Shown here: one piece after another, positions 1-6,776 of the stretch | Layout: each line of letters begins with the position of its first letter | Position numbering within the stretch: position 1 is the stretch's first letter | DNA from: JAYQUR01 sp038133505 | GTDB taxonomy: Bacteria > Pseudomonadota > Alphaproteobacteria > MPNO01 > UBA830 | Length of the DNA: 8,438 nucleotides | NCBI GenBank assembly: GCA_038133505.1 | Contig: JAYPTI010000136.1 | Span: 1-8,438 of the forward strand | Direction: 5' to 3' | Made by a program: the position numbers and the translations under genes | Notes under the pieces: model-generated | Seen by the model: the letters and a program-made list of their open reading frames with translations, nothing else | Told to the model about the DNA's origin: nothing | The model's database searches: none

Positions 1-641
1 GCCCATCGCCGCGCGGACGCGCGCGTCGCGGGCGCGGCGAGCTGCGCGAAACCCGCCGCGGCCCACACGGTCACCGCCGACAATCCGTAGACCCCGACCC
101 AGGCCGCGCCTTGCAGCGCGGGTTCGAAAGCGACCCAGACATTGCCGACTGGATTCCAGGGAAAGCCCGTCAGCACGACGCCGCGCAGCCACTCGCACGC
201 CGTCCAGGCGGCGGCAAGCACCAGCCCATCGGAAACGCCGCGACAGCGGCAGCGGTGCGCGATCCAGACGGCGGCGCCGGTAAAGAGCGCAAGGCCGAGG
301 GAAAGCCCGGCTAGCGCGAACGGGATCATCCAGCCGAAACGGTCGGCATCGACGAGGAAGGCGTTCGCGATCCAGTAGAGGCCCGCCGCGAAATAGCCGG
401 CCCCGAACAGCCATCCGTCGGCAAACGCCCGCCGGACGGTTTGCGCGCCCGCCAACAGTATCGAGAGGCCGGAAAAACTGACGATCAGAACGGGCACCGC
501 ATGAACCGGCGGCTGCGCCGCGGCGGCGAGAGCACCGAGCAGGAGGACAGCGAGCCAGCGTCGCCATCCCCGAAGGTCGGCCAGACCGGCTGCAATGAGG
601 GCGAGGAGGCCGGGCGCGCGGCCGTCGCCCGCCGCGATCAT
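1..641 (-). CDS. lnt: Apolipoprotein N-acyltransferase, N-terminal part (runs off left edge)
   Basis: Lnt is the inner-membrane enzyme that adds the third acyl chain to the N-terminal cysteine of lipoproteins. Only the first 213 residues lie in the window. They contain several hydrophobic segments (about 29-42, 47-65, 74-95, 104-128) and two family signatures: GYFAAGLYWI at 82-91, and EWLRG at 150-154 followed by TGFPWN at 158-163. The catalytic Glu-Lys-Cys nitrilase domain would lie beyond base 1 and cannot be checked. The ATG at 641-639 shares bases with the corC stop codon (ATGA overlap), so it is the last seen gene of a translationally coupled run. A GAGGA sequence directly abuts the start, which is too close for an ideal ribosome binding site and fits coupling. 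The identification is secure from the two motifs. Confidence 0.93.
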   Translation of the reverse strand, partial: MIAAGDGRAPGLLALIAAGLADLRGWRRWLAVLLLGALAAAAQPPVHAVPVLIVSFSGLSILLAGAQTVRRAFADGWLFGAGYFAAGLYWIANAFLVDADRFGWMIPFALAGLSLGLALFTGAAVWIAHRCRCRGVSDGLVLAAAWTACEWLRGVVLTGFPWNPVGNVWVAFEPALQGAAWVGVYGLSAVTVWAAAGFAQLAAPATRASARRW

Positions 642-1534
642 TCCTCGGACCGGGTCGGCAGTTTCGAAGCCCGCACCCGACGGATACGACGGGGGTCGGC
701 GTCGAGAATCTCGAACTCGAGGCCGGAATCGTGCCGGATCACCTCGCCCCGTCCGGGCACCCGGCCGGCGACGTAGAAGACGAGCCCGCCGACCGTATCG
801 ATATCCTCGTCGCGTTCCTCGTCCGTGAGCAGCGGCCCGATTTCGGACTCCAGGTCCTCGATCTCGACGCGTGCATCGATATCGAGAATGTCGTCGCCCT
901 TACGGACGATCTTGGGCTTTGTTTCCTCGTCATGCTCGTCCTCGATCTCGCCGACGATCTCCTCGACGAGGTCTTCGATCGTGACGAGACCGTCGATACC
1001 GCCGAACTCGTCGACGACCATGGCCATATGGATGCGCTGGCTGCGCATCTGGAGGAGAAGCTGGAGGACCGGCATCGAGGGTGCGACGAACAGGGCCTTG
1101 CGCGCGATCTTGTCGATCCGCGACCCGGTGTCGTCTTCCCAGCACGCCAGCAGATCCTTGATGTGGACCATGCCGATCACGTCGTCGAGCTGGCCGCGGA
1201 AGACCGGCAGCCGGGAGTGTCCGCTGTCGCTCATCAGCTTGGCGACGTCGGCAAGACTGGACAATGCATCGACGGCGATGATGTCCGCACGCGGCACCAT
1301 GACGTCGTAAACGGTGACGTCGCGCACCGCGAGGACGTTGCGGAACAGCGTGAGGTCGACGGATTCGCCGTCCACGTCCCCATCTTCCTGCTCGATCAGT
1401 TCCTCGATCGTGTCGCGCAGGTTCTCGTTTGCGTTGCGTCCGCCCAGCAGGCCGCGCAGGCGGGACACGAGGCCGCCGCCGACATCGGGCGTGCCTTCAT
1501 CGCCCGGTTTTGAATTCTCGTTTTCGTCGGTCAT
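638..1534 (-). CDS. corC: CorC/HlyC (TlyC)-type CBS-pair protein
   Basis: The gene encodes a 298-residue soluble CBS-domain protein of the CorC/HlyC/TlyC family, often annotated as magnesium/cobalt efflux or hemolysin-like; its biochemical role is not settled. A polar N-terminal tail (1-60) leads to the conserved VMVPRADI segment at 78-85. A first CBS domain (about 78-135) and a second (about 145-200, with VVDEFGGIDGLVTIEDL at 173-189) follow, then an acidic linker and a C-terminal CorC_HlyC domain (about 215-290, with DTVGGLV at 246-252). There is no DUF21 membrane domain, so this is the short form usual beside ybeY and lnt. The ATG overlaps the ybeY stop codon as ATGA, and the stop codon overlaps the lnt start the same way. 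No strong Shine-Dalgarno sequence precedes it. The family call is secure; the transport role is inferred. Confidence 0.95.
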   Translation of the reverse strand: MTDENENSKPGDEGTPDVGGGLVSRLRGLLGGRNANENLRDTIEELIEQEDGDVDGESVDLTLFRNVLAVRDVTVYDVMVPRADIIAVDALSSLADVAKLMSDSGHSRLPVFRGQLDDVIGMVHIKDLLACWEDDTGSRIDKIARKALFVAPSMPVLQLLLQMRSQRIHMAMVVDEFGGIDGLVTIEDLVEEIVGEIEDEHDEETKPKIVRKGDDILDIDARVEIEDLESEIGPLLTDEERDEDIDTVGGLVFYVAGRVPGRGEVIRHDSGLEFEILDADPRRIRRVRASKLPTRSEE

Positions 1535-2031
1535 CTTTTTTGGGAATCCAGTATTTCGGCGTCCTCGCGATACGGATCGGGAATGCCCAACCCGGCGAGC
1601 AGTTCGGTTTCAAGCGCCTCCATTTCGGCCGCCTCGTCATCGGTTTCGTGGTCGTAGCCGCGCAGATGAAGGACGCCGTGGACGACGAGGTGGACGAGAT
1701 GATCCGAAAACGGCTTTCCGTCGCCGGCCGCCTCCCGCTCGAGCGTCTCGAAGGCGAGGACGATGTCACCCAGGAATACCGGGGCGCCGGGAGCGGTCGG
1801 GCCGTCGTCGCCCGGAAACGACAAGACGTTCGTCGGGCCTTCCTTGCCGCGCCATTTCTCGTTGAGCACTGCCACCGCCTTGTCGTCGGTCAGCAGCACG
1901 CTTATTTCGGCAACTCCGTCGATAGCGGCAAGCGCCGCTTCCGCGGCGCGCGCGATCTGCGGGTAGTCCGCGTCGCGGTCCCAGAGGGTTGCGTCGGCGC
2001 GTATGTCGATCTCCGGCGCCGCGTCAGCCAT
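1531..2031 (-). CDS. ybeY: Endoribonuclease YbeY (rRNA maturation factor)
   Basis: YbeY is a zinc-dependent single-strand endoribonuclease that acts in 16S rRNA 3' end maturation and ribosome quality control. The 166-residue product has the diagnostic metal-binding motif HGVLHLRGYDH at 118-128, with ligands His118, His122 and His128, preceded by FLGDI at 86-90 and the TNVLSFP segment at 67-73. Length is normal for the family. The reading frame is open about 120 bases further upstream, but that part lies inside phoH and looks unlike YbeY. The ATG at 2031-2029 gives a normal N terminus and overlaps the end of phoH by 8 bases. No good Shine-Dalgarno sequence is seen, so translation is probably coupled to phoH. 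The phoH-ybeY-corC neighbourhood supports the call. Confidence 0.96.
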   Translation of the reverse strand: MADAAPEIDIRADATLWDRDADYPQIARAAEAALAAIDGVAEISVLLTDDKAVAVLNEKWRGKEGPTNVLSFPGDDGPTAPGAPVFLGDIVLAFETLEREAAGDGKPFSDHLVHLVVHGVLHLRGYDHETDDEAAEMEALETELLAGLGIPDPYREDAEILDSQKR

Positions 2032-3010
2032 CGTTTTCAGCCGCGTCGTAGGCGCTGACGATACGCGAGACGAGTTCGTGCCGGACGACGTCTTCGGCGT
2101 GCAGCGAGACGACCCGTACGCCGGGGACGCCCTCGATGGTGCGCACGGCATGACGCAGCCCTGAAACGACGCCGCCGGGCAGATCGATCTGGCTCAGGTC
2201 GCCGGTCACAACCATGCGCGCATTTTCGCCGAGCCGCGTCAGGAACATCTTCATCTGCACCGGCGTCGCGTTCTGCGCCTCGTCGAGGATGACGTAGGCG
2301 TTCGACAGGGTGCGGCCGCGCATGAACGCCAGCGGCGCGACCTCGATCTCGCCGGTCGACAGCCGGCGGTCGACCTGGTCGGGCGGCAGCATGTCGTAGA
2401 GCGCGTCGTACAACGGCCGGAGATAAGGATCGATCTTGTCCCTCATGTCGCCGGGCAGGAAGCCGAGCCGTTCGCCCGCTTCTACCGCCGGACGCGACAG
2501 GACGATCCTGTCGACCCGCCCGGACGTCAGCATGGAAACGGCCATCCCCACCGCGAGGTAGGTCTTGCCGGTACCCGCGGGGCCGAGCCCGAACACCAGC
2601 TCGGCGTCGAGCAGCGCGCGAATGTAGCGCTGCTGGCCGGGCGAGCGGGGCGAGATGTGGCGCTTCGGCGTCCGGATGAGAAGCTTGCCGTTCTCGAGCG
2701 GGGCAACTTCCGCCTGCGCGGCGCTGCGGACCAGACGGACGGCCGCGTCGACCTCCGCCATGCCGACGTCGCGGCCGTCGCGAAGATCGTCGTAAAGGCT
2801 TTCCAGGACCCGGCGCGCCAGATCGACGGAGCCGGCGTCGCCGTCGATCGCAACGCTGTTGCCGCGCGACGCCAGCGTGACGTCAAGCCCCTGCTCGATG
2901 CGGGCCAGGTGCCGGTCGAAATCCCCGAACAGCATCGGCAGCAACCGGTTGTCGTCGAATTCGAGGACCAGCGGCGTGGCGCCGTCACCCGATGTTGCAA
3001 ACTGGCTCAG
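2024..3010 (-). CDS. phoH: PhoH-like ATPase (YbeZ type), apparent CTG start
   Basis: This is a PhoH/YbeZ P-loop ATPase, a predicted RNA-linked NTPase that commonly sits beside and may partner YbeY. Starting at CTG 3010-3008 it has 328 residues, a usual family length. The N terminus holds a VLEFDDNRLL segment at 15-24. Walker A is GPAGTGKTY at 143-151, Walker B is VILDEAQ at 240-246, and TGDLSQIDLP at 269-278 is also typical. The start was chosen because homologues, as I recall them, begin upstream of the VLEFDDNRLL segment, yet no ATG, GTG or TTG exists in frame between that segment and at least base 3118. The CTG forms a CTGA overlap with the miaB stop codon and has AGGGGGAG eight bases upstream. 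Later alternatives are TTG at 2944 and ATG at 2935, which would cut into the conserved N-terminal segment. Function secure; start inferred. Confidence 0.93.
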   Translation of the reverse strand: MSQFATSGDGATPLVLEFDDNRLLPMLFGDFDRHLARIEQGLDVTLASRGNSVAIDGDAGSVDLARRVLESLYDDLRDGRDVGMAEVDAAVRLVRSAAQAEVAPLENGKLLIRTPKRHISPRSPGQQRYIRALLDAELVFGLGPAGTGKTYLAVGMAVSMLTSGRVDRIVLSRPAVEAGERLGFLPGDMRDKIDPYLRPLYDALYDMLPPDQVDRRLSTGEIEVAPLAFMRGRTLSNAYVILDEAQNATPVQMKMFLTRLGENARMVVTGDLSQIDLPGGVVSGLRHAVRTIEGVPGVRVVSLHAEDVVRHELVSRIVSAYDAAENDG

Positions 3011-4407
3011 GCCGCGGTCTCCCCCTCTGCCGTCGCGCCGGCCGCGGCGGGAACGCCGGCCAGCGAATTCGGGTGCGCGGACACGACGTCGACTTCTCCG
3101 ATCGTGCCGAAAGCCGCATCGGCGGCCGCGGCGCTTTCGAAATCGACATGGACGGCGTGCATCCACGGGCTGCGCCCGGCGAGCTGGCGATCGGAGCGGC
3201 CGCGCCGGTCGAAGAGCACCGGCACGCCGCGCCCAACGAAAGTCCCGTTGAAACGGATCTGCTGTTCGTTGAGGAGCGCCTGCAGCGCAGCCAGCCGTTC
3301 CGTCTTCACCGGTTCCTCCACGGCCTCCTCCATCGCCGCTGCGGGCGTTCCCGGCCGCGGGCTGTATTTGAAGGAATATGCCTGAGCGTATCCGACCGCC
3401 CGGACGAGGTCGAGCGTCGCGTCGAAATCGGCATCCGTCTCGCCGGGATGCCCGACGATGAAATCGGACGACAGGGCGAGGTCGGGCCGGGCGGTCCGGA
3501 GATCGTCGACGATACGCAGGTAATCGTCGGCGACGTGCTGGCGGTTCATCGCCGCGAGGATCGAATCCGATCCGGACTGCACCGGAAGATGCAGGTACGG
3601 CATCAGCGCGCCGATATCGCGGTGCGCCGCGATCAGATCCGGCGACATGTCGCGCGGATGCGACGTGGTGTAGCGGATCCGGTCGAGGCCGGGCAGGGAT
3701 GCCAGCGCCTCGATCAGCCCGGCGAGCCGCGTCTCGCCGCCCGCCGGCGCCGCGCCGTGATAGGCGTTGACGTTCTGGCCGAGCAGCGTGAGCTCCCGCG
3801 CACCGGCGTCGATCAGCCCCTTCGCCTCGCGCAGGATGTCCGCGACAGGCCGCGAGTATTCGGCGCCACGCGTATAGGGCACCACGCAGAAGGCGCAGAA
3901 CCTGTCGCATCCCTCCTGAACGGTAAGGAACGCCGCGGGCCCCTGAGAGCGAGCATCGGGCAGATGGTCGAACTTCGCCTCGGCGGGAAAGTCGGTGTCG
4001 AGAACGCCGCGGCCGGGTCCCGAAGCGTCGGAAGCGTTGCGGTGTGCGCGGGCGATCATCTCGGGCAGGCGGTGATAGGTCTGCGGGCCGAACACCATGT
4101 CGACATAAGGCGCGCGGCGCATCATCTCGGCGCCTTCGGCCTGCGCGACGCAGCCGGCGACGCCGATCATCACGGGCGCCTCGCCATCCGGCCGAGCGGA
4201 CTTGAGGGATCGCAGCCGGCCGAGTTCCGAATAGACCTTTTCGGCCGCCTTCTCGCGGATATGGCAGGTGTTCAGAATGATCAGGTCCGCCCCGTCGGGC
4301 TCCTGTACCTCGGCATAGCCGAGCGGCGCGAGAACGTCCGCCATGCGGCGGGCGTCATACACGTTCATCTGGCAGCCGTAATTCTTGATGTGGAGCTTTT
4401 TCGCCAA
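3007..4407 (-). CDS. miaB: tRNA-2-methylthio-N6-dimethylallyladenosine synthase MiaB
   Basis: MiaB is a radical-SAM methylthiotransferase that converts i6A to ms2i6A at position 37 of tRNAs reading UNN codons. The 466-residue protein has the three-domain order of the family. The N-terminal UPF0004 domain has cluster cysteines Cys12 (NYGCQMNVYD), Cys48 (NTCHIR) and Cys86 (GCVAQ). The radical-SAM core has CxxxCxxC at Cys167, Cys171 and Cys174, followed by VPYTRG, and GQNVNAY at 210-216. A C-terminal TRAM domain spans about 384-446. The start is TTG at 4407-4405, preceded by GGGAAGG four bases upstream; the frame has an upstream stop at 4444-4446 and no other start codon between. It is the first gene after the 105-base gap and leads the coupled run to phoH, ybeY, corC and lnt. 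Confidence 0.97.
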   Translation of the reverse strand: MAKKLHIKNYGCQMNVYDARRMADVLAPLGYAEVQEPDGADLIILNTCHIREKAAEKVYSELGRLRSLKSARPDGEAPVMIGVAGCVAQAEGAEMMRRAPYVDMVFGPQTYHRLPEMIARAHRNASDASGPGRGVLDTDFPAEAKFDHLPDARSQGPAAFLTVQEGCDRFCAFCVVPYTRGAEYSRPVADILREAKGLIDAGARELTLLGQNVNAYHGAAPAGGETRLAGLIEALASLPGLDRIRYTTSHPRDMSPDLIAAHRDIGALMPYLHLPVQSGSDSILAAMNRQHVADDYLRIVDDLRTARPDLALSSDFIVGHPGETDADFDATLDLVRAVGYAQAYSFKYSPRPGTPAAAMEEAVEEPVKTERLAALQALLNEQQIRFNGTFVGRGVPVLFDRRGRSDRQLAGRSPWMHAVHVDFESAAAADAAFGTIGEVDVVSAHPNSLAGVPAAAGATAEGETAA

Positions 4408-4472
4408 CTGGCCTTCCCGAAAGCACCGGCAGGCGCGACGCCGTTAACCCGTTGCCCTGACTGGATTTTCGC

Positions 4473-4500
4473 AAATTATCATCGCGAAGCCGGGAGTCAA
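4473..4500 (-). promoter_or_regulatory. Probable sigma-70-type promoter for miaB operon
   Basis: Read on the minus strand, TTGACT (4500-4495) is followed after 16 bases by TAATTT (4478-4473). The -35 box matches five of six consensus positions. It lies between the olsA stop codon and the miaB TTG start, leaving a leader of about 60 bases. An inverted repeat, TTCGC-11-GCGAA (4468-4488), straddles the -10 box. The element was found by eye. Read-through from olsA is also possible, because I see no terminator in this gap. Confidence 0.5.
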
Positions 4501-4512
4501 GAATGCAATGGC

Positions 4513-5313
4513 TCAGGCGGCCGCTACCAGCTCGTCGAGCCGTCCCGCATTCGCCGCCGACACGCCGCGCGCGACGACCTCGAAACAGGCGTCGGCAAGC
4601 TGCTTGCGGTTCCCGTACGCGTCGATGGTCACCGGCGGGTGGAACACGACGTCGACCGTCGCATGGCCGAGGCCCGCCAATGCCCAGAAATGCGGCGCGA
4701 GCGTCATGTCGCCGTACCATGCGAAATAGGGCCTCAATGCACGTCCGATCGGCATGCCGTCGAGCCGCGTGTAGGCCACGGAGACCGGCTGGACGCGCAG
4801 CGGCGCATCATTTGGCCGCACCTGGGCGACGCTGAACAGGGCGCTCTTGAAGGGCAGGACGGCGTTGCCGTCGGAGCTCGTGCCCTCCGGAAACAGGATG
4901 AGATTGTCGCCGCGTTCGAGCCGCCGGATCATCTCGTCGCGTTGCGCCGCCGCTTTGGGCCCGCGCCGCGCGACGAAGACGGTCCGCTGCAGCTTGGCGA
5001 GAATGCCGAACAACGGCCAGCTCGCGACTTCCGCCTTGGCGACGAAAGACGCCGGCAGAATTGACCCGAGAATCGCGATATCGGTATAGGAGGTGTGGTT
5101 GCAGGCGAACAGCACCGGGCCCTTGCGCTCGATCTTGCCGTGAATGCGAATCTGGAAGCCGAGGATCCGTGCGCAGAGCCGGTGATAGAACAACGGCAGC
5201 TTCATCGCCGCCTCGCTTCCCAGCGCCAGCGCGATCAGCTGAACGGGCATCAGGACGAAGGTCAGGGAAAGATAGGCGCTGATCCGGATGAACGCGCGCA
5301 GCGGTGATCCCAC
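4513..5313 (-). CDS. olsA: 1-acyl-glycerol-3-phosphate-type acyltransferase, probable lyso-ornithine lipid acyltransferase OlsA
   Basis: This is a PlsC-family membrane acyltransferase of 266 residues. It has a hydrophobic N-terminal segment (about 11-33), the catalytic HX4D motif in NHTSYTD (His73, Asp78) and the substrate-binding FPEGTSS at 141-147. Family knowledge allows two roles: acylation of lysophosphatidic acid, or O-acylation of lyso-ornithine lipid by OlsA. The immediately upstream olsB-like gene makes OlsA the better choice, since OlsB and OlsA carry out consecutive steps. The GTG start at 5313-5311 lies four bases after the olsB stop codon, with GGAG about nine bases upstream, so the two are almost certainly co-translated. 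The start gives a normal N terminus. The acyltransferase call is secure; the ornithine-lipid assignment is by context. Confidence 0.85.
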   Translation of the reverse strand: MGSPLRAFIRISAYLSLTFVLMPVQLIALALGSEAAMKLPLFYHRLCARILGFQIRIHGKIERKGPVLFACNHTSYTDIAILGSILPASFVAKAEVASWPLFGILAKLQRTVFVARRGPKAAAQRDEMIRRLERGDNLILFPEGTSSDGNAVLPFKSALFSVAQVRPNDAPLRVQPVSVAYTRLDGMPIGRALRPYFAWYGDMTLAPHFWALAGLGHATVDVVFHPPVTIDAYGNRKQLADACFEVVARGVSAANAGRLDELVAAA

Positions 5314-5317
5314 GGGG

Positions 5318-6169
5318 TCAGGCTCCGCCCTGCCCGTTGACGTCCTCCTCGGCGTCGTCGTCCCGTCTGCTCCTGCGTTCGTAGTGCTTAAAATACTTGT
5401 CCGTGACGAGATCGGTCTTCACGACGATGCTGACGTCGGTGGTGTTGAAGTCGTGGTCGATCACCGCGCCGTCCCCGACGAACCCGCCGAGACGCAGATA
5501 GCCCTTGATCAGCGGCGGAAGGGCGACGAGCGCCTTTCGCGTGTCGATTTCCTCCTCGGAAAGGAGCCGCATGTCGACGTAGCGTTCCTCGAGGGCGCGG
5601 GGCCGGAGCGCCGGCGGCGCGAGGTGGTAGTGGTAGAGATAGGAGAGCGGAAGGGCGAGCGCCGCCGGATCTGTGCCTTGCATACTTGCGCAGCCGAACA
5701 TGATCCCGATCTCGTTCTGAAACACGTACTGCGCGATGCTCTGCCACAGAAGCTGCATCGTCGGACGGTTGCGGTGATCGGCCTCGACGCAGGACCGGCC
5801 GAGCTCCAGCGTCTCGCCGGGGTAGGCATCTATCCGCCGGATGTCGAACTCATCGGCGGTGTAGAAACCGCCATTCTGCGCCGCCACCGAGCTCCGCAGC
5901 AGACGATAGGTTCCGACGACGCCGCACGGCAGGTCCGTGCGCGATTCGTCGATCACCAGCAGGTGGTCGCAGATCTCGTCGAACTTGTCGAAATCGCGCT
6001 TCTTCTCCGCGACTTCGGGAGACGGCTTGGCCGACATCTCCTCGAAGAAGACGCGATAGCGCAGCGCCTGTGCCGCGGCGACCTCTTCCTCGGTCCGCGC
6101 GAGCCGGGCTTCCAGTTTGCCGACGACGATCGGTTCGAACGCATCGGCTGCGATTTTGGCGCCATCCAT
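5318..6169 (-). CDS. olsB: GNAT-family L-ornithine N(alpha)-acyltransferase OlsB
   Basis: The 283-residue product resembles the OlsB group of GNAT-like acyltransferases, formerly labelled hemolysin-like. OlsB moves a 3-hydroxyacyl chain from acyl-ACP to ornithine, giving lyso-ornithine lipid. Visible conserved segments are LRYRVFFEEM at 36-45, CDHLLVID at 67-74, VGTYRLL at 85-91, ELGRSCV at 122-128 and GCASMQGTDP at 159-168, all in the expected order. Length is close to that of rhizobial OlsB. The C terminus is highly charged (about 264-283). The ATG at 6169 has only a weak GGTGA sequence about five bases upstream. It follows fur on the same strand after 52 bases containing a hairpin, and is followed four bases later by the plsC-like gene. 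I rely on recalled family motifs; ornithine specificity is inferred. Confidence 0.85.
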   Translation of the reverse strand: MDGAKIAADAFEPIVVGKLEARLARTEEEVAAAQALRYRVFFEEMSAKPSPEVAEKKRDFDKFDEICDHLLVIDESRTDLPCGVVGTYRLLRSSVAAQNGGFYTADEFDIRRIDAYPGETLELGRSCVEADHRNRPTMQLLWQSIAQYVFQNEIGIMFGCASMQGTDPAALALPLSYLYHYHLAPPALRPRALEERYVDMRLLSEEEIDTRKALVALPPLIKGYLRLGGFVGDGAVIDHDFNTTDVSIVVKTDLVTDKYFKHYERRSRRDDDAEEDVNGQGGA

Positions 6170-6193
6170 TTAGATCACCCATTGCGCAGCGCG

Positions 6194-6218
6194 CGGCTGT
6201 CCTCGAAGGAGGCAGCCG
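6194..6218 (-). other. Stable hairpin in the fur-olsB gap
   Basis: CGGCTG pairs with CAGCCG and the inner CCTC pairs with GAGG around a CTTC tetraloop, giving ten base pairs with one bulged A on the minus-strand RNA. No T-tract follows on the minus strand, so it is not a standard intrinsic terminator. It could be a processing, stability or attenuation element between fur and olsB. On the plus strand a T-run occurs, but only nine bases after the stem. Confidence 0.6.
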
Positions 6219-6221
6219 TCG

Positions 6222-6656
6222 TCACGCTTTTTTCTTGTCGTTGTCGTCGGCAGGGACGCAGTAGAGCTCCAGACGCTCGCCGACGATCTTGAAACCGAGA
6301 TCGGCGGCGATCTGCTGTTTTAGCTCTTCGAGCCGCTGGTTTTCGAATTCGATCACGTCGCCGGTCTTTACGTTGATGATGTGGTGGTGGTGCGCGCCGT
6401 CGTCCTGCGCCGTTTCGTAGCGCGCACGCCCATCCCCGAAATCGTGGCGATCGAGAATTTCCGCCTCCTCGAAAAGCCGGACGGTCCGGTACACGGTCGC
6501 CATGCTGATCTTGTCGTCGAGCGAGGAGGCGCGACGGTAGACTTCCTCGGCGTCGGGATGGTCCTCCGCGTCGGAGAGCACTTGCGCGATAATTCTGCGC
6601 TGGCCGGTCATCTTCAACCCGCGCTCTCGGCAGAGCTCTTCAATTCGTGACGGCAT
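6222..6656 (-). CDS. fur: Fur-family metal-responsive regulator (Fur or Mur)
   Basis: The 144-residue protein is a ferric-uptake-regulator family repressor. It has an N-terminal winged helix (about 1-80) including the recognition stretch ISMATVYRTVRLFEE at 50-64. A C-terminal dimerisation and metal-binding domain contains Glu81, the histidine cluster His89-His92 and GDVIEF at 99-104. It lacks the C-terminal CxxC zinc pairs of E. coli Fur, as is common in alphaproteobacteria, where such proteins may respond to manganese (Mur) instead of iron; sequence alone does not decide. Two positions look altered relative to E. coli Fur: the Asp within HHHDH is His91 here, and the distal His before LxLYG is Glu128. 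The ATG start has only a weak ribosome binding site. It lies downstream of the mucR terminator and upstream of olsB. Confidence 0.93.
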   Translation of the reverse strand: MPSRIEELCRERGLKMTGQRRIIAQVLSDAEDHPDAEEVYRRASSLDDKISMATVYRTVRLFEEAEILDRHDFGDGRARYETAQDDGAHHHHIINVKTGDVIEFENQRLEELKQQIAADLGFKIVGERLELYCVPADDNDKKKA

Positions 6657-6694
6657 CGGCGTTACCGGTATCTTAGACCGAAATATTCATCGAA

Positions 6695-6723
6695 AAGGTA
6701 AGTGACGCCGTCAGTATAGTCAA
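6695..6723 (-). promoter_or_regulatory. Possible fur promoter
   Basis: On the minus strand TTGACT (6723-6718) lies 17 bases from TACCTT (6700-6695). The -35 box is good but the -10 box matches only three consensus positions. The first bases of the -35 box are the last T residues of the mucR terminator. fur needs its own promoter because a strong terminator precedes it, but this exact placement is tentative. Confidence 0.3.
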
Positions 6724-6753
6724 AAAAGAAGGCATCCGCACGCGGATGCCTTC
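6722..6753 (-). terminator. Intrinsic terminator of mucR
   Basis: On the minus strand a perfect 12-base-pair inverted repeat, GAAGGCATCCGC / GCGGATGCCTTC, with a two-base centre (effectively a shorter stem with a 4- to 6-base loop) is followed directly by TTTTTT. It starts 23 bases after the mucR stop codon. This is a textbook rho-independent terminator that separates mucR from fur. Confidence 0.93.
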
Positions 6754-6776
6754 GAACTGCATCGCGAGGCCGGCGG

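Noticed and set aside
731..1513. A 260-codon plus-strand frame opposite corC
   Set aside because: It is rich in Asp and Val as the complement of the acidic CorC gene. It is a shadow frame.
2032..2151. N-terminal extension of ybeY by 40 codons
   Set aside because: The extra residues are the shadow of the PhoH C terminus, and the family N terminus begins at ATG 2031.
3011..3910. Long upstream extension of the phoH frame (about 300 codons) into miaB
   Set aside because: The extension is arginine-rich and overlaps the MiaB radical-SAM and TRAM regions in another frame. It would give a PhoH about twice the usual length.
2992..5064. A 690-codon open frame on the plus strand opposite miaB and olsA
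   Set aside because: It is antisense to two clearly identified genes, has arginine-rich low-information composition, and shows no recognisable family. Long antisense frames are expected in GC-rich DNA.
6194..6232. Plus-strand terminator formed by the fur-olsB hairpin and the following T-run
   Set aside because: There is no plus-strand gene nearby to terminate. The T-run is nine bases from the stem and encodes the lysines at the end of Fur.
5288..6292. A 334-codon plus-strand frame opposite olsB
   Set aside because: It mirrors the codon structure of olsB, which has clear family motifs. I see no independent support.
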